Below are positions 41,780-50,846 of a stretch of 64,000 bases of DNA, piece by piece. This DNA comes from Euglena gracilis (taxonomy: Eukaryota; Euglenida; Euglenophyceae; Euglenales), in the NCBI GenBank assembly GCA_039621445.1, contig CP154956.1:51273204-51337203 (forward strand). Reading direction: 5' to 3'. Below the pieces are notes generated by a model. That model did no database searches. It saw nothing but the letters and a program-made list of their open reading frames with translations, and was not told where the DNA came from. Position numbers and translations under genes: made by a program. Numbering within the stretch: position 1 is the first letter of the stretch; every line of letters starts with the position of its first letter.

Positions 41780-43908
41780 ATTAACCCTCCACTGAAAAAG
41801 ACCGGGGGGGTACTACAACATGTGATGGGCCGGCTTTCCGGGTCCAACGGCTGTTGGTGGAAAGCCTGCCGTAAATCCAAGATGGAAAACATCATGTTTC
41901 CACCTTGTTTTACAAGGAGGTCTTCAATTACGGGAAGGGGGTAGGACACACGCCTAGTTTGACTGTTAGGCCCCCGCATGTCTACCACTCCCCTCCATTC
42001 ACCTCCTTTTTTCGGCACTACAAATGTTACGGACAGCCATTCCGAAACTGTTCCCTTGGGCAAACGCTCAACAAATTTCCGGTCCCACCATTCCTGGGTG
42101 ACCTTTTTGTGAGCCTCAAACCTTTCACCGTGTAAGACAAAGGGTTTTTGCCTTGTGGGTACAGCCACCTCCTTCAGAGGAATCTGGGCGTAACCATAAG
42201 GTCCCCGAACGGGAGGGTCGGGGGGTACCTCCGTACCCAACACCTCCCCTTCAAAATCCTGAAAATTTTTATCCCGAAATGCTACCACCCTGGGGTCCTC
42301 CTCCTCACCCGAGTCGCGAGCCTGGATTATGGCATTCACTGCCTTGTCCTCGGCTGGCGATTCGGTGAGATGCTTGGCTATGGTATGCAATTCCTTCTTG
42401 CCAAGGAATTTTGGTTGCATATCAAAGCCTTGCAAGGGTAGGTGCAAATTCATTTTTTGCAGGTCCAACCACACCTTTTCATTTTCAAGGGACTCCGTGG
42501 TTGGTGCGTTTTCAGGGGATTCTCCGAAGTCAGAAACCACAACCCCAATTCTTTTTTGTGAATTGTGTTTTTTCTTCCCCTTATGGGATTTCCGTTTCTG
42601 ATTTCTTGTATCCCACCCGTACAAGAAAGTCAGATTAGGATTGTCAAAAACCAAGGCCTTATGGTGTGGGAACAGACCCAAACCATGTTCGGCTAACCAT
42701 GGAAACGATAATATAGCATCTACCTCAATATCCACGAGGTAGAATTCCCCTTCGAGGTACAAGGCCTGGGTGCCCCCCTGCCCCGTACCCCTGCGTTGAA
42801 AACCCAACTCCAACTTAATACACTGGTCGCCCCCCAAAACACATTGGCCATTGGCAGCCACCAGCCGAATAGGCATTCGTGGTGACCTGGCCAAATGTTT
42901 TGGAACGATGGACCTTTTGACCAGGTTCACCTGGGCTCCCGTGTCCACCAAAACTTTGAGCTGCCTGGTATCACCGTTAGGGAGATACGTCTGTGATGAC
43001 ATCAAAAGTTGCAGCTCGTTTTCAATGGGCAACACCTGATTAACCTTCAAGGTGTTGGCCAAATGACAACAGCGGTCTGGAATTTCCCATTCCTCAAAAT
43101 CCTGGGAATTTTGGGAAATTTCTTTGGGCTGTCCCCCCAGAATATCCCCAGCACTTAGGAGATAATCAATCACCAGGGGGGGTATTCTTCCTTTTTGTCG
43201 GGGGGTAAACTTCATTTTTCTGCCCCCCAACAATTCAGGGTGCCGGAACTGCCAATTGTCCCCCATCACCAGGTTAGGACACGATTCGCCATCACACAAC
43301 ACCGACCGCAGTTGTGAAATGGCTGGGCAGCACCAGAAACGTGTGGGCTTTTTATAACCCCAATCCGAAAACTGACAATAATCAATGTCGATATAGGGCA
43401 GGTTTTTCACCACCTCCCTATTTCGCAAAAGACCAGTGCGGGGGTTCTCCAACCACCACAACTTTGGCTGAAAATAATTTATAATTTCCAGGGCTTTCTC
43501 CACCAGGGCATCCGCCTGGGAGAAATCCCTTGGCCTGGGGTTATAAGCCGTGGAATAAATATTACAGGGGGGACTAGCGGCAATAACCTCAAAAAATCCA
43601 ACCGGGTATCGCCTGTAGTCCCAGGTTAAAATGTCTGTGTGGCGGTGGAAGTCCGTCCAAGGAGCATTTTCAATTGACAAAACTTCATACCCCCTTTCTG
43701 CCAACCGCCTCCCCACTGAACCTGTGCCAGCAAATAAATCTAATGCCTGAGGTCGCTGGGCTGATGGTGGGGAGTTGGGCTGTGGCAGGTTTGTATGCAA
43801 AATGGGAACCCTTGAACATTTTCCTTCCCTCCAGGAGTATCGGGTCCTATTCAAAAATCTGGGGGGCTGATCCGAAGAATGTTTTTCACCACACCCTGAA
43901 TCAGCCAT
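41776..43908 (-). CDS. Gypsy pol, proximal part: C5 DNA methyltransferase, protease, RT start
   Basis: 710 residues. Residues ~56-252 form a cytosine-5 DNA methyltransferase: SAM-binding DLFAGTGSVG (57-66), the catalytic Pro-Cys as ASPPC (C115), ENPR (154-157) and QFSDWGYKKPTRFW (179-192). It could methylate the element or its target DNA. Residues ~315-405 are a retropepsin-like aspartic protease (LVDTGAQVNLV, D322; later DAILSFPWL). RT begins near 590 (VVPKKGGEWRGVVDMRG, FSILDLRQAF with the first catalytic Asp). The frame runs into a stop after ITCCSTPP because of the C-run shift noted for the distal part. The upstream frame is continuous with gag across a single UAG at 44023. Methyltransferase genes within retrotransposons are known in a few algae and dinoflagellates but are rare. 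Confidence 0.9.
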   Translation of the reverse strand: MADSGCGEKHSSDQPPRFLNRTRYSWREGKCSRVPILHTNLPQPNSPPSAQRPQALDLFAGTGSVGRRLAERGYEVLSIENAPWTDFHRHTDILTWDYRRYPVGFFEVIAASPPCNIYSTAYNPRPRDFSQADALVEKALEIINYFQPKLWWLENPRTGLLRNREVVKNLPYIDIDYCQFSDWGYKKPTRFWCCPAISQLRSVLCDGESCPNLVMGDNWQFRHPELLGGRKMKFTPRQKGRIPPLVIDYLLSAGDILGGQPKEISQNSQDFEEWEIPDRCCHLANTLKVNQVLPIENELQLLMSSQTYLPNGDTRQLKVLVDTGAQVNLVKRSIVPKHLARSPRMPIRLVAANGQCVLGGDQCIKLELGFQRRGTGQGGTQALYLEGEFYLVDIEVDAILSFPWLAEHGLGLFPHHKALVFDNPNLTFLYGWDTRNQKRKSHKGKKKHNSQKRIGVVVSDFGESPENAPTTESLENEKVWLDLQKMNLHLPLQGFDMQPKFLGKKELHTIAKHLTESPAEDKAVNAIIQARDSGEEEDPRVVAFRDKNFQDFEGEVLGTEVPPDPPVRGPYGYAQIPLKEVAVPTRQKPFVLHGERFEAHKKVTQEWWDRKFVERLPKGTVSEWLSVTFVVPKKGGEWRGVVDMRGPNSQTRRVSYPLPVIEDLLVKQGGNMMFSILDLRQAFHQQPLDPESRPITCCSTPPVFFSGGLM
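43153..43743 (-). other. C5-cytosine methyltransferase domain
   Basis: Domain boundaries of residues 56-252 in the pol ORF. ENPR in place of the common ENV triplet and the short length resemble compact Dcm/viral-type enzymes rather than DNMT1 or DNMT3. All catalytic positions I can check are intact. Confidence 0.85.
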
Positions 43909-44022
43909 AAAATCCTGTACAGCCCAGTTTTTTGAATCAGAAATATTTACACCGTTTTCCTCACAGGGGGGAGAGACACGGCCATGGGCAGCCCCCCCCT
44001 TCTCAAACTGCCCCTGGCCCCC

Positions 44023-44025
44023 CTA
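44023..44025 (-). other. In-frame UAG between gag and pol
   Basis: Gag ends GCC CAA TAG GGG. The same frame is open for the 38 codons to the pol ATG at 43908 and onwards. A single stop with pol in frame, followed by a G-rich context, is the layout of gammaretroviral readthrough. It suggests suppression rather than a separate start. Confidence 0.65.
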
Positions 44026-45711
44026 TTGGGCCCCAGGGGGAGAAGAGGTGGGCCCACCCCCCTTTGACCATGCACCCCCCTTGCCTGAGGAATTTCGCTG
44101 AGAGGTTGGCTGCCCTTTACCCTTGGGCTGCCCCTTGCCTTTTCCATTGTTTTGCCAAAATTCCTTAGATTTAGCAAGGGCCTCACTCAGCGGTTTTTCA
44201 CACTCATAAAAATAATGTCCACACTCCCCACAGTTGAAGCACGGATATGGCGACCTGCCCCGACCCGATGCCTGCGGGGTCCAGGTCTGCCCCCCTTTGC
44301 CTTGCCGGGCTGGGGGAGTTGGACTTTGGGTCCGCGACCATGAAGCTGCTGCTGGCCGCGAAGACGAAGAAGGGGACCTGCCCCGCTGGGCTGGCTGGGC
44401 TGGCCCCTTATCCCCTTTCGCAGCTGGCTGTGGGGCAGATTTTGAGGTGTGACCCTGCCCCCCAGCTGCTGGTGCTGAAACGGATGTTGGGGACACCGGG
44501 GGCGTTTGGCCTTTTTCCAAAACCTGTATTTTCCCTGAGCCTTTTGTTATCGATTTGCTGAATAATCTGGGAAAATGGTGCTGATTTAAAGCCAAATCCT
44601 GCTTCTCCCGAAGAGCTAACTTGCCCTCGGCAAAAGCAAACATTTCCTCAACAGTCATTAGTTGTTCCACCAATTCGGCGTTGAGGAAATTTTCCATGCC
44701 CTGCAATTTCCTTCCATTTACGGCTGTTAATTTCAGTGCCTCCTCCGAAGAACTGAAATAAATAAGGCAAATGGCACCAGGGTTTTTGATAACCACTTTC
44801 CGTGGATCAATCCCCCCAGTGATCTGGCTCACACTCCTTTTAATCCCATCCACCGTGGGATTTGGTATCCCTGTGAGCCTGACAATGGGTTGTTTACGGG
44901 CTCGGTTATCCTCCTCTTCTATGCAAAACTTGCTTAAAAAAGGAGGAATTCTTTCCAAAAATAATCTCCGAGCCTCCCCGGCTGTGGCATCCTTAACATG
45001 GTGCCAGGCACTGCAAAATTTAATCCAAAATTCTTGCAGATCAGCCCGGGTTATTTTCCCTTCGTTAACCATGGTTACCTCCTGCCATATTTTCCGAGCC
45101 GTTAGCCCCTTACTCGAGGCATAACGACTCTGGAACTGGGCCAATATGGTGGGGTAACTTAATTTAGCTCCATTCAACCGATAGAGCCTGATTTCCTCCC
45201 TTAATCTGGGTCCTAAACATGCCTCAAAAACCTGCAGCTTTTGCAAATCAGAATACGGTTTCCCTGATGTCCACCTGTCCCAGTAAAGATTCCAATCTAC
45301 TTCAAAATCTTGCCAGGAAATGCTGCCCGATTCATCAAAATAGGGCTTAGCACCTCCCTGCAAAATTTCAAAAGCTACTGGGTCACCGATAAAAGGAAAA
45401 CCCAACCCGTGTCCTGGGTTGGCTGCAGCCCCCCCTGTCCCGATAGGCCTAATCGAGAAAGCAGGGGCTGCAGAAACGTGTGGAGGGACACACAATGACA
45501 CAGAAGAAACCACTGCTGTGTCTTGCATGCCCTCCAAAACAAATCCCTCCTCAATAACTAAGGGAGGGGAAATGTTCGAACCTGCAGATTTATCATGCAA
45601 AACATTCAGATCTGAAAAAGCTGGGTCAGCACTGGGCACCGTGCTGGCCAGAGGGCTGGAAGGCTGCCCCGGGGGCTGCTGCTGTCCAGCCGACAGCAGG
45701 CCCAGCCCCAT
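44023..45711 (-). CDS. Gypsy gag with RRM-like segment and zinc knuckle (562 aa)
   Basis: Structural protein of the LTR element that packages its RNA. Residues ~100-280 have the helix-rich character of a Ty3-type capsid (SWQDFEVDWNLYWDRW, LQKLQVFEACLG, QEFWIKFCSAWHHV). About 285-360 (PIVRLTGIPNP to NAELVEQL) shows a beta-alpha-beta-beta-alpha-beta pattern like an RNA-recognition fold; this is an inference. The C-terminal part is Ser/Pro/Gly-rich with a CCHC knuckle CFNCGECGHYFYEC (491-504) and a Lys/Gly-rich tail. The ATG at 45711 lies six codons after a UAG that ends ORF1 in the same frame, so it may also be made by readthrough. Confidence 0.88.
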   Translation of the reverse strand: MGLGLLSAGQQQPPGQPSSPLASTVPSADPAFSDLNVLHDKSAGSNISPPLVIEEGFVLEGMQDTAVVSSVSLCVPPHVSAAPAFSIRPIGTGGAAANPGHGLGFPFIGDPVAFEILQGGAKPYFDESGSISWQDFEVDWNLYWDRWTSGKPYSDLQKLQVFEACLGPRLREEIRLYRLNGAKLSYPTILAQFQSRYASSKGLTARKIWQEVTMVNEGKITRADLQEFWIKFCSAWHHVKDATAGEARRLFLERIPPFLSKFCIEEEDNRARKQPIVRLTGIPNPTVDGIKRSVSQITGGIDPRKVVIKNPGAICLIYFSSSEEALKLTAVNGRKLQGMENFLNAELVEQLMTVEEMFAFAEGKLALREKQDLALNQHHFPRLFSKSITKGSGKIQVLEKGQTPPVSPTSVSAPAAGGQGHTSKSAPQPAAKGDKGPAQPAQRGRSPSSSSRPAAASWSRTQSPTPPARQGKGGQTWTPQASGRGRSPYPCFNCGECGHYFYECEKPLSEALAKSKEFWQNNGKGKGQPKGKGQPTSQRNSSGKGGAWSKGGGPTSSPPGAQ

Positions 45712-45729
45712 TGGCAGCCCGTGAGCAGG

Positions 45730-45732
45730 CTA
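45730..45732 (-). other. In-frame UAG between ORF1 and gag
   Basis: ORF1 ends CAG CCG TAG CCT. The frame then continues through six codons to the gag ATG at 45711. Two successive ORF junctions of the element thus use the same arrangement. Confidence 0.6.
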
Positions 45733-48045
45733 CGGCTGGCCGGCTGGCTGGCCAGGCTGCTGGGCCAGCTGGACGTCGGGCTGCTGGGCCAGCTGCTGCC
45801 CAGGCTGTGGCAGCTCCACTGGGTGTAGGGGCTGCTGGCTGCCCTGCCGCAGCCACCACATGTCAGAAATTTTCTGCAAAACTCCTCTCGGTTCTGCAGT
45901 TGGGTGTACGGGTCCATTTTTTTGTAAATCCTGCAACACTTTCTGCAACTCGAAAGTGTTCCCCCCAACTTTTGCAAGTCCCTGCCTTAATTCCTCCACC
46001 ACCCCACCAAATTTTTTCTCCTGGGAAAAAATCTGCTGATAAACACTCTGAAAATTCTGCTGACAATCCGTCAACAGTTTTTGCATTTCTGAGTGTCGTT
46101 TCCCCACTTCATCTGAAATATTCTGGTGCAGTTTCTGAATACCCCCACCAAAACCATGGAGGGCTGTATTCATCGCTGAATTTTGTTCACCCAGCTGGCG
46201 AACATAATCAGCGAACTGCTGGAGCTGCTGAGCCTGGCCCTGTACCGTACTACGCAGCGATACCAGGTCAGCCTGAACTTCAATGATTTTGGCAGCGACA
46301 ACGGCCAGCTCCTGGAGAGTTTCTGCCTCCCCCCCCTGAGCTGGCTGGGCGGCTTTAAAATTCTCAGCAAACCGCTGAAAATTTTCAAGCACGAGATCCT
46401 TAATTGGTAAGGCAGCCACCTGATTTTGCACCTGCTTAAAAATTTCCTGTGGCAGGCTGTCCAAAATTCGTAAAAATTCCTGCCTCAGGGCCAAAAACTG
46501 ATCACGGCTCGAAGAAAACTGCTGGGCCAGTTTTTCCTCAAATTTGTTTTCCTGCCCGACAAAAAGTTCAAGTGCCTGTGCGTCAATTTTTTGCACAGAA
46601 ATTTGCACCTGGGCCTGACATTTTTTCTCAAAAAGTTCAAAAATATGCAGGCAGTCAGCCCTGGCCGTTTCTTCGATTCGTGCAGCCATGTGCTCCACCA
46701 GGTGGATGTCGACTGCGGGGGGTTGTTGCTGCTGCTGCTGCAGAACCCACTCTTCGTTGGCTTTTTCCAAAGCCAAAACCCGAAAAGTCAGGTGCTGCAC
46801 AGTCCACTGGAGGTCTCTGTTACTTTGTAAAAATTGCCCCCAGGGGTCTTCAAATCCCTGATTTTGTGAACCCCCCCTGGGGGTGGCTTCAGAACTTTCA
46901 TAGACTGGGGGTTGGACCTCCTCTTCACCCCCCTCGATGAAAATATGAGGAGGCTGGGGGGCTGCAGCAGCTGCTGTCTGACCGTGATCAACCTCACGGT
47001 GCAGCCGTTTTTGCTGAACTTCATCACTACCTGGTGATGAAGCTGGTGTTCGGGGTCGCCGAGTAGAAGTAGAGCTGGTGTGGTCCTTCGGGTTTTCCTC
47101 TGCCTGCTCCACTTCTGCTCTGACCCGCTCGTTGCTGTCCCAGTTATTATTATTGTTTAAGCCCAGCACATGGCCCTGTGCTTGCTTTTCAAAGAAAACT
47201 GGGCTGGGGTTATCACCCCCCTGCCCTGCCGAGGCACTTCCCGTTTCCTTCGCCAGCCCATCTACCTGGGATGGTTGGGAAAACTGCAAAAGTGCCACCG
47301 GCTCTTGGGCTGGTGTTGAAGAAACTGGTTGAGCTGGAGGCAAAGGCAATGCAAAAGCGGGTAATGATGGAAGATTCCCTAAATTTTGCACCCATGAAAA
47401 GTCTGGGAGAGGTTGCAACTCAGGCAGCACAAAACCGTACCCCATATTTTGCAAAGGCAAAACCCCTGAAAAAGGCTCTGGAAAACACGGTTGGTTGGAA
47501 ATGACAACTTGGCCATCCCCACCCTGAAATTCCAACATCTGCCCCATATTTGTGGGGGTTCTGAGTTCAGCCAAACTGGTTTCGGGTCCCAACTCCCTGT
47601 GCCCCGAAACTCGAATCGTCAGATTTGCCATCTGAGATTGGGCCAAAGGCTGATAATCAAAGAAAACATTCTGAGCAGGGATTTCCAACCCAAAATTTCC
47701 GACTGAGGGCTGAAGGAAAAACCTCTGCTTATCATGTTTCACACCCGTGCTGCCATGTCCCACGGCAGCGCTGGGGTGAAGCGGAAACCCCCGCCCTGGG
47801 CCAGTTTCCGGCGTAGGATCGTTTTTTGGCTCCTCGAGCCGACTTGTGTCGGAAATTTTTTCCCATTCTGCACCCCCCTGTGGCCGAAACTGGGCCATCA
47901 TTTCCAAGGAGAAACTTCCCAGTGGACCCTCCCCGACCCCTGAGGGGGGTGCCACTGGGATCTCCAAGGGGGGTGACTTTGGGGTTTCAACCCCTCCCTG
48001 CTCAGTTGAACCAGTGAGAGCCAACACCCCCCCCCTGGGTGTCAT
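45730..48045 (-). CDS. Gypsy ORF1: LTR-initiated coiled-coil protein (771 aa)
   Basis: This non-enzymatic ORF precedes gag. It begins inside the 5' LTR (ATG 48045) and crosses the LTR edge at 47735 without interruption; about 104 residues are LTR-encoded. In the 3' LTR the corresponding leader is open further upstream. In this LTR a 9-C run (near 48027) shifts that part out of frame. The middle is Pro/Gln-rich with an Asn run (HVLGLNNNNNWD). Residues ~430-740 are strongly heptad-like and Gln-rich (MQKLLTDCQQNFQSVYQQIF, LQKVLQDLQK), indicating a long coiled coil. The end is QP-repeat-rich. No known family. A structural or assembly role alongside gag is the simplest guess. Coding before any primer-binding site is unusual. 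Confidence 0.75.
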   Translation of the reverse strand: MTPRGGVLALTGSTEQGGVETPKSPPLEIPVAPPSGVGEGPLGSFSLEMMAQFRPQGGAEWEKISDTSRLEEPKNDPTPETGPGRGFPLHPSAAVGHGSTGVKHDKQRFFLQPSVGNFGLEIPAQNVFFDYQPLAQSQMANLTIRVSGHRELGPETSLAELRTPTNMGQMLEFQGGDGQVVISNQPCFPEPFSGVLPLQNMGYGFVLPELQPLPDFSWVQNLGNLPSLPAFALPLPPAQPVSSTPAQEPVALLQFSQPSQVDGLAKETGSASAGQGGDNPSPVFFEKQAQGHVLGLNNNNNWDSNERVRAEVEQAEENPKDHTSSTSTRRPRTPASSPGSDEVQQKRLHREVDHGQTAAAAAPQPPHIFIEGGEEEVQPPVYESSEATPRGGSQNQGFEDPWGQFLQSNRDLQWTVQHLTFRVLALEKANEEWVLQQQQQQPPAVDIHLVEHMAARIEETARADCLHIFELFEKKCQAQVQISVQKIDAQALELFVGQENKFEEKLAQQFSSSRDQFLALRQEFLRILDSLPQEIFKQVQNQVAALPIKDLVLENFQRFAENFKAAQPAQGGEAETLQELAVVAAKIIEVQADLVSLRSTVQGQAQQLQQFADYVRQLGEQNSAMNTALHGFGGGIQKLHQNISDEVGKRHSEMQKLLTDCQQNFQSVYQQIFSQEKKFGGVVEELRQGLAKVGGNTFELQKVLQDLQKNGPVHPTAEPRGVLQKISDMWWLRQGSQQPLHPVELPQPGQQLAQQPDVQLAQQPGQPAGQP

Positions 48046-48829
48046 TTCTCACAGTTTCTGGGCCAAAAAGGGGGTTTTGGGGTGAAATTTGGCCAGTGGT
48101 TGCCTGAGTTGAAGAGTCCCACCCCCCTGCCCCTTTTCCCACAGATGAGGTGGGGGGAAGACAAACCTCACCTTCTTCAAATGATTGATTGTTCTCAAAT
48201 GGACTTTCCATTTGCAAATGCAATTCCAACACTTGAATTCACAATGATAATTGTTTGTAATTGCAACAATTGACAATGCCAAGGGGTAAAAAGAGGAAAA
48301 CCCCCCAAAAAATATGATTTTGATGCCCTTGATGGGCAGTTAAATTTAGGATTGAGTGCGCTGATTCCTAAGCGCTCTCAAATCCCAAATTCTTGCCCAT
48401 TGCATCAAAATCAACCAACCCAAGTCAAAATCAAGGTTTCCCCTCTTGATTTTGATAAATTATGCTGAATTCCATCATTATTGAGCTTTGCAAACCCCTG
48501 CAAAAACTCCAGGAACTCAGGCGCCAATCTCTTAAAATTCTGTTCCAAGCGCTTGCAAGCGCTCTCACCAAATCCAACATTTTCCCTTAAAACGAAAGGA
48601 AAAATGCATCAAAAGCTTAAAATGTGCTAAATAAACCCAAAATCACCATTTGGGAATACCTAGCATCACTCAATCTCTCTCCTTGCACAACCAAACCATG
48701 GGCGCCCTAGGAGAGGGAATTTTAAGGGAAATCTTTAGAAAGCCTTAAAATTAGAGCTAAACCGCCCTTGAAAAGGCCTTCTAAAAGGAAAATCTCCGCC
48801 GCCCGGCGGTCGACCTCAAACGGTCGTCA
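47735..48829 (-). repeat. 5' LTR of the Gypsy element (1095 bp)
   Basis: Same ends as the 3' LTR. Minus-strand sequence downstream of it (TGATAAGCAGAGG) is not a clear complement of a tRNA 3' end, so the primer site is unidentified. The half near the right edge (48240-48829) is non-coding and should hold the promoter. The half near 47735-48232 is coding. Confidence 0.92.
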
Positions 48830-50264
48830 GGGGCAGGCTCCACGGGGTCCGAGTCCTTTCTGGACGAGCTCAGGTGTGAGGGGTGCAGGGGAGGAGGCAG
48901 CGGAGTAGTATCGGATGATGAGTATGAGGAGCCAGTTTATAGTAGTGAGGTTGAGGAGGATGGACCAGAGTAGGGCGGAGTCATAGAGAAGTTGGTGTTG
49001 CTGACGTAAAGTTTGGTGGTAGTTGAGGAGGAGGCGGAGGAAGTAGAAAATTTGTGTTCTCGAGATGGGGTGAGGAAGCGGGAGACGTGCGATTCGGCCA
49101 GCTAGTCCCCAGATTTGGTTCCTGTTTGGGGGGGTTCTGTTCCATGGCATCTCGTTTTCGGGCTCTTTTGGAAGGTTGGTCGGTGGTGTGTAGGGCGGGG
49201 AGCCAGATTTCACCGGCTGAGGAGAGGACGAGGTGGCAATAGGGTTGGGTGTCGGTGGATGGGTAGGGCATAAGGAAGGTGGGCGGCAGAAAGGGGGGAA
49301 GTTGTTTGGGACCAATATAGTGTGCGCATTGTTTAGGAGAGGACCATCTGCACCACTGCATGATTTCGGTGGTGGGGGTGCCGGTTTGGGCCAAGTATCG
49401 GGCACAGGAACGTCGGAGGCAGTGGAAGGTGAGGGGGGAAGGTCCCAGGGATTGCGATAGCAAAGTGTGGAAGTGTTTGTGGATGGTTTGGGTGTTGAGA
49501 AAGGGGAGGTGGGGGGTTGAGGTGGGGTGGGTGGCGCAGAGGAAGAGGAACCATGCCAATGTGAATGGTGTGAGTTCTCTTGAGGTGTACGGGTTTGTGG
49601 GGGGTCGGACTTTAGCACTCTGGAAGTGGAGGAGGGGTCGTCCTTGTTGGAAGGAAAGGCTGGCGGGGGAGACGGAAGCGGCCTCAGAGATCCTAAGGCC
49701 GAAGGCGAGAGCAAGGATGGCGAGTGCGAGGGTTCGGAGGAGCGGAGGATGGAGCGTTTGTAGGTTAAGTGTGCTGAAGAATTCGATGGGTATCCAGAAG
49801 AGAGGGGTGGGTGTGTGGATGCGTTCGGCAGCGGATGAGTAGTGCCAGAGTGGTTTGGGCGGGAGGAAGGGGGACCAGCCCAGTGTGTGCAAGGCGGTAA
49901 GGGCAGAGAGGAGAGTGCGGACCGTGGAGGCGGCTTGACCGTCGGCGGTGATGTTTGCCAGGTATGCCGTGACCAGGTCCATGGTAGGAGCCGGCGGTTG
50001 TTGTTGGATGAAGGAGATGAGCCGGGAAAGGCTAGACAGGTAGGTCCGAAGGGTGTTCGGGCTCCAGTGCCAGAGGAGGGCGGTCTCAGGGGTGGGTACG
50101 GTTCGGGTTTGGGCGAGGAAGGTTGTAAGCCGCTGGGTGGCGGATGACAGGGCGCATGTGGCGGGTTGGGAAGGTGGGGTTGTGGGGGCGGGTTCGTATT
50201 CGGGGTGTGGCAGGTGGTGTTGTGCGGGGAGCTTACCTTCTGCAGGGCAAGCTCCCGGTATTTG
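48830..50264 (-). CDS. Tyrosine recombinase of the YR element
   Basis: The recombinase frame ends with TGA at 48981. From the ATG at 49982 it is 333 residues, but the same frame is open for 94 further codons upstream, back to the UGA that ends gag (50265). Those codons encode the start of the arm/core-binding domain (TALLWHWSPNTLRTYLSSL) yet contain no ATG, so the enzyme is probably made by readthrough from gag. The catalytic set is R97 (GLRISEAA), K124, H187-x2-R190 (HCLRR), W213 and Y222 (HYI), numbered from the 49982 Met. Such enzymes integrate DIRS-type circles without target duplications. The last 150 bp before the Gypsy insertion (48830-48980) are the N-terminal part of the RT frame, +1 relative to this one. 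Confidence 0.88.
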
Positions 50265-50267
50265 TCA
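50265..50267 (-). other. In-frame UGA between gag and recombinase
   Basis: The zinc-knuckle ORF ends GCC ACC CCC TGA CAA ATA. The next 94 codons stay open in the same frame into the recombinase and lack ATG. This supports translational readthrough or an unrecognised start codon. Confidence 0.55.
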
Positions 50268-50843
50268 GGGGGTGGCAGCGGATTGGCGGCGGGGGCACTG
50301 CCAGTGCCAGTGTTTGGTTCCCGGGCATCGAAAGCAGTCTTTGGGTGGTGGTTCGGAAGTTGGCCAGAGGGTGCCATCGCGGGTTTTGTAGTACTCGGTA
50401 CCATTCAGGTGGATGAGGGGGATTATGCCATGGTGCGTTTTTCGTTCAATGGCCGTACCACCTTGTTGGATGGCTTCAGTGGCATGGAGGGGTGCAGGTT
50501 GTGCCATGGGAGTGGAGTATTGGGGGGAGGGTGTGCGTTGTGTTGGTAGGGAGCTGGTGGAGGAGTAGGGTGGGGAGTTGTACGTTTCTTTGTAGCGGAA
50601 GTAGGTGTTGATGACAAGGTGCCAAATTTGTAGAAATTGGTCTTCCGGGCTCATGCTATGGATGCTTGCTTCCAGCGGTATGAGGATGTCGCTCATCCAT
50701 TGTGAGCCGGGGTTTAGTGTTCTGAAAGCGGCGATTGTTTCAGGGGACAGTTCGCGGCTGAGTGAGTCTTGGGTGGGTGGTTGTGAGGTTTTAAGGGCAG
50801 CTATTTGGCGTCGTAAGTCCTCCAGTTCGGTTTGCTCGGCTTT
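50268..50843 (-). CDS. YR-element gag, C-terminal part with zinc knuckle
   Basis: In frame with the preceding polyprotein after one UAG. The first 49 codons have no ATG and encode a heptad-like segment (KAEQTELEDLRRQIAALK). The next 143 residues from the ATG at 50696 include SPEDQFLQIWHLVINTYFRY, a Ser/Pro/Thr-rich linker, and a CCHC knuckle CFRCPGTKHWHWQC near the end. Together with the ~80 residues after the second 2A motif this looks like a compact gag. Coiled coil plus knuckle suit RNA binding and particle assembly. It ends with UGA. Confidence 0.75.
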
Positions 50844-50846
50844 CTA
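50844..50846 (-). other. In-frame UAG inside gag
   Basis: GTT ACC TAG AAA GCC: the frame stays open for 49 ATG-less codons of good coding quality and then the zinc-knuckle ORF. Either readthrough, a nonsense mutation in this copy, or a reassigned codon. Confidence 0.6.

Larger units (their letters stand above)
35779..48829 (-). mobile_element. Ty3/Gypsy-like LTR retrotransposon encoding a C5 DNA methyltransferase (13,051 bp)
   Basis: Two ~1.09-kb LTRs (TG...CA) flank the internal region. A 4-bp target duplication GGGG lies outside (35775-35778 and 48830-48833). A polypurine tract AAGGAGGGGAG on the minus strand abuts the 3' LTR (36865-36875). Minus-strand order is coiled-coil ORF1, gag with zinc knuckle, methyltransferase-protease-RT, then RT-RNase H-integrase-chromodomain. 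This gene order (RT before integrase) defines the Ty3/Gypsy group. The LTRs differ at only a few sites, so insertion is recent. It interrupts the RT of the YR element. Confidence 0.92.

Noticed and set aside
44023-50846. Genome-wide reassignment of UAG to a sense codon
   Set aside because: ORFs of 700-1000 codons nearby, many very Gln-rich, contain no internal UAG; readthrough or mutation at specific junctions fits better, although it cannot be excluded without host genes.
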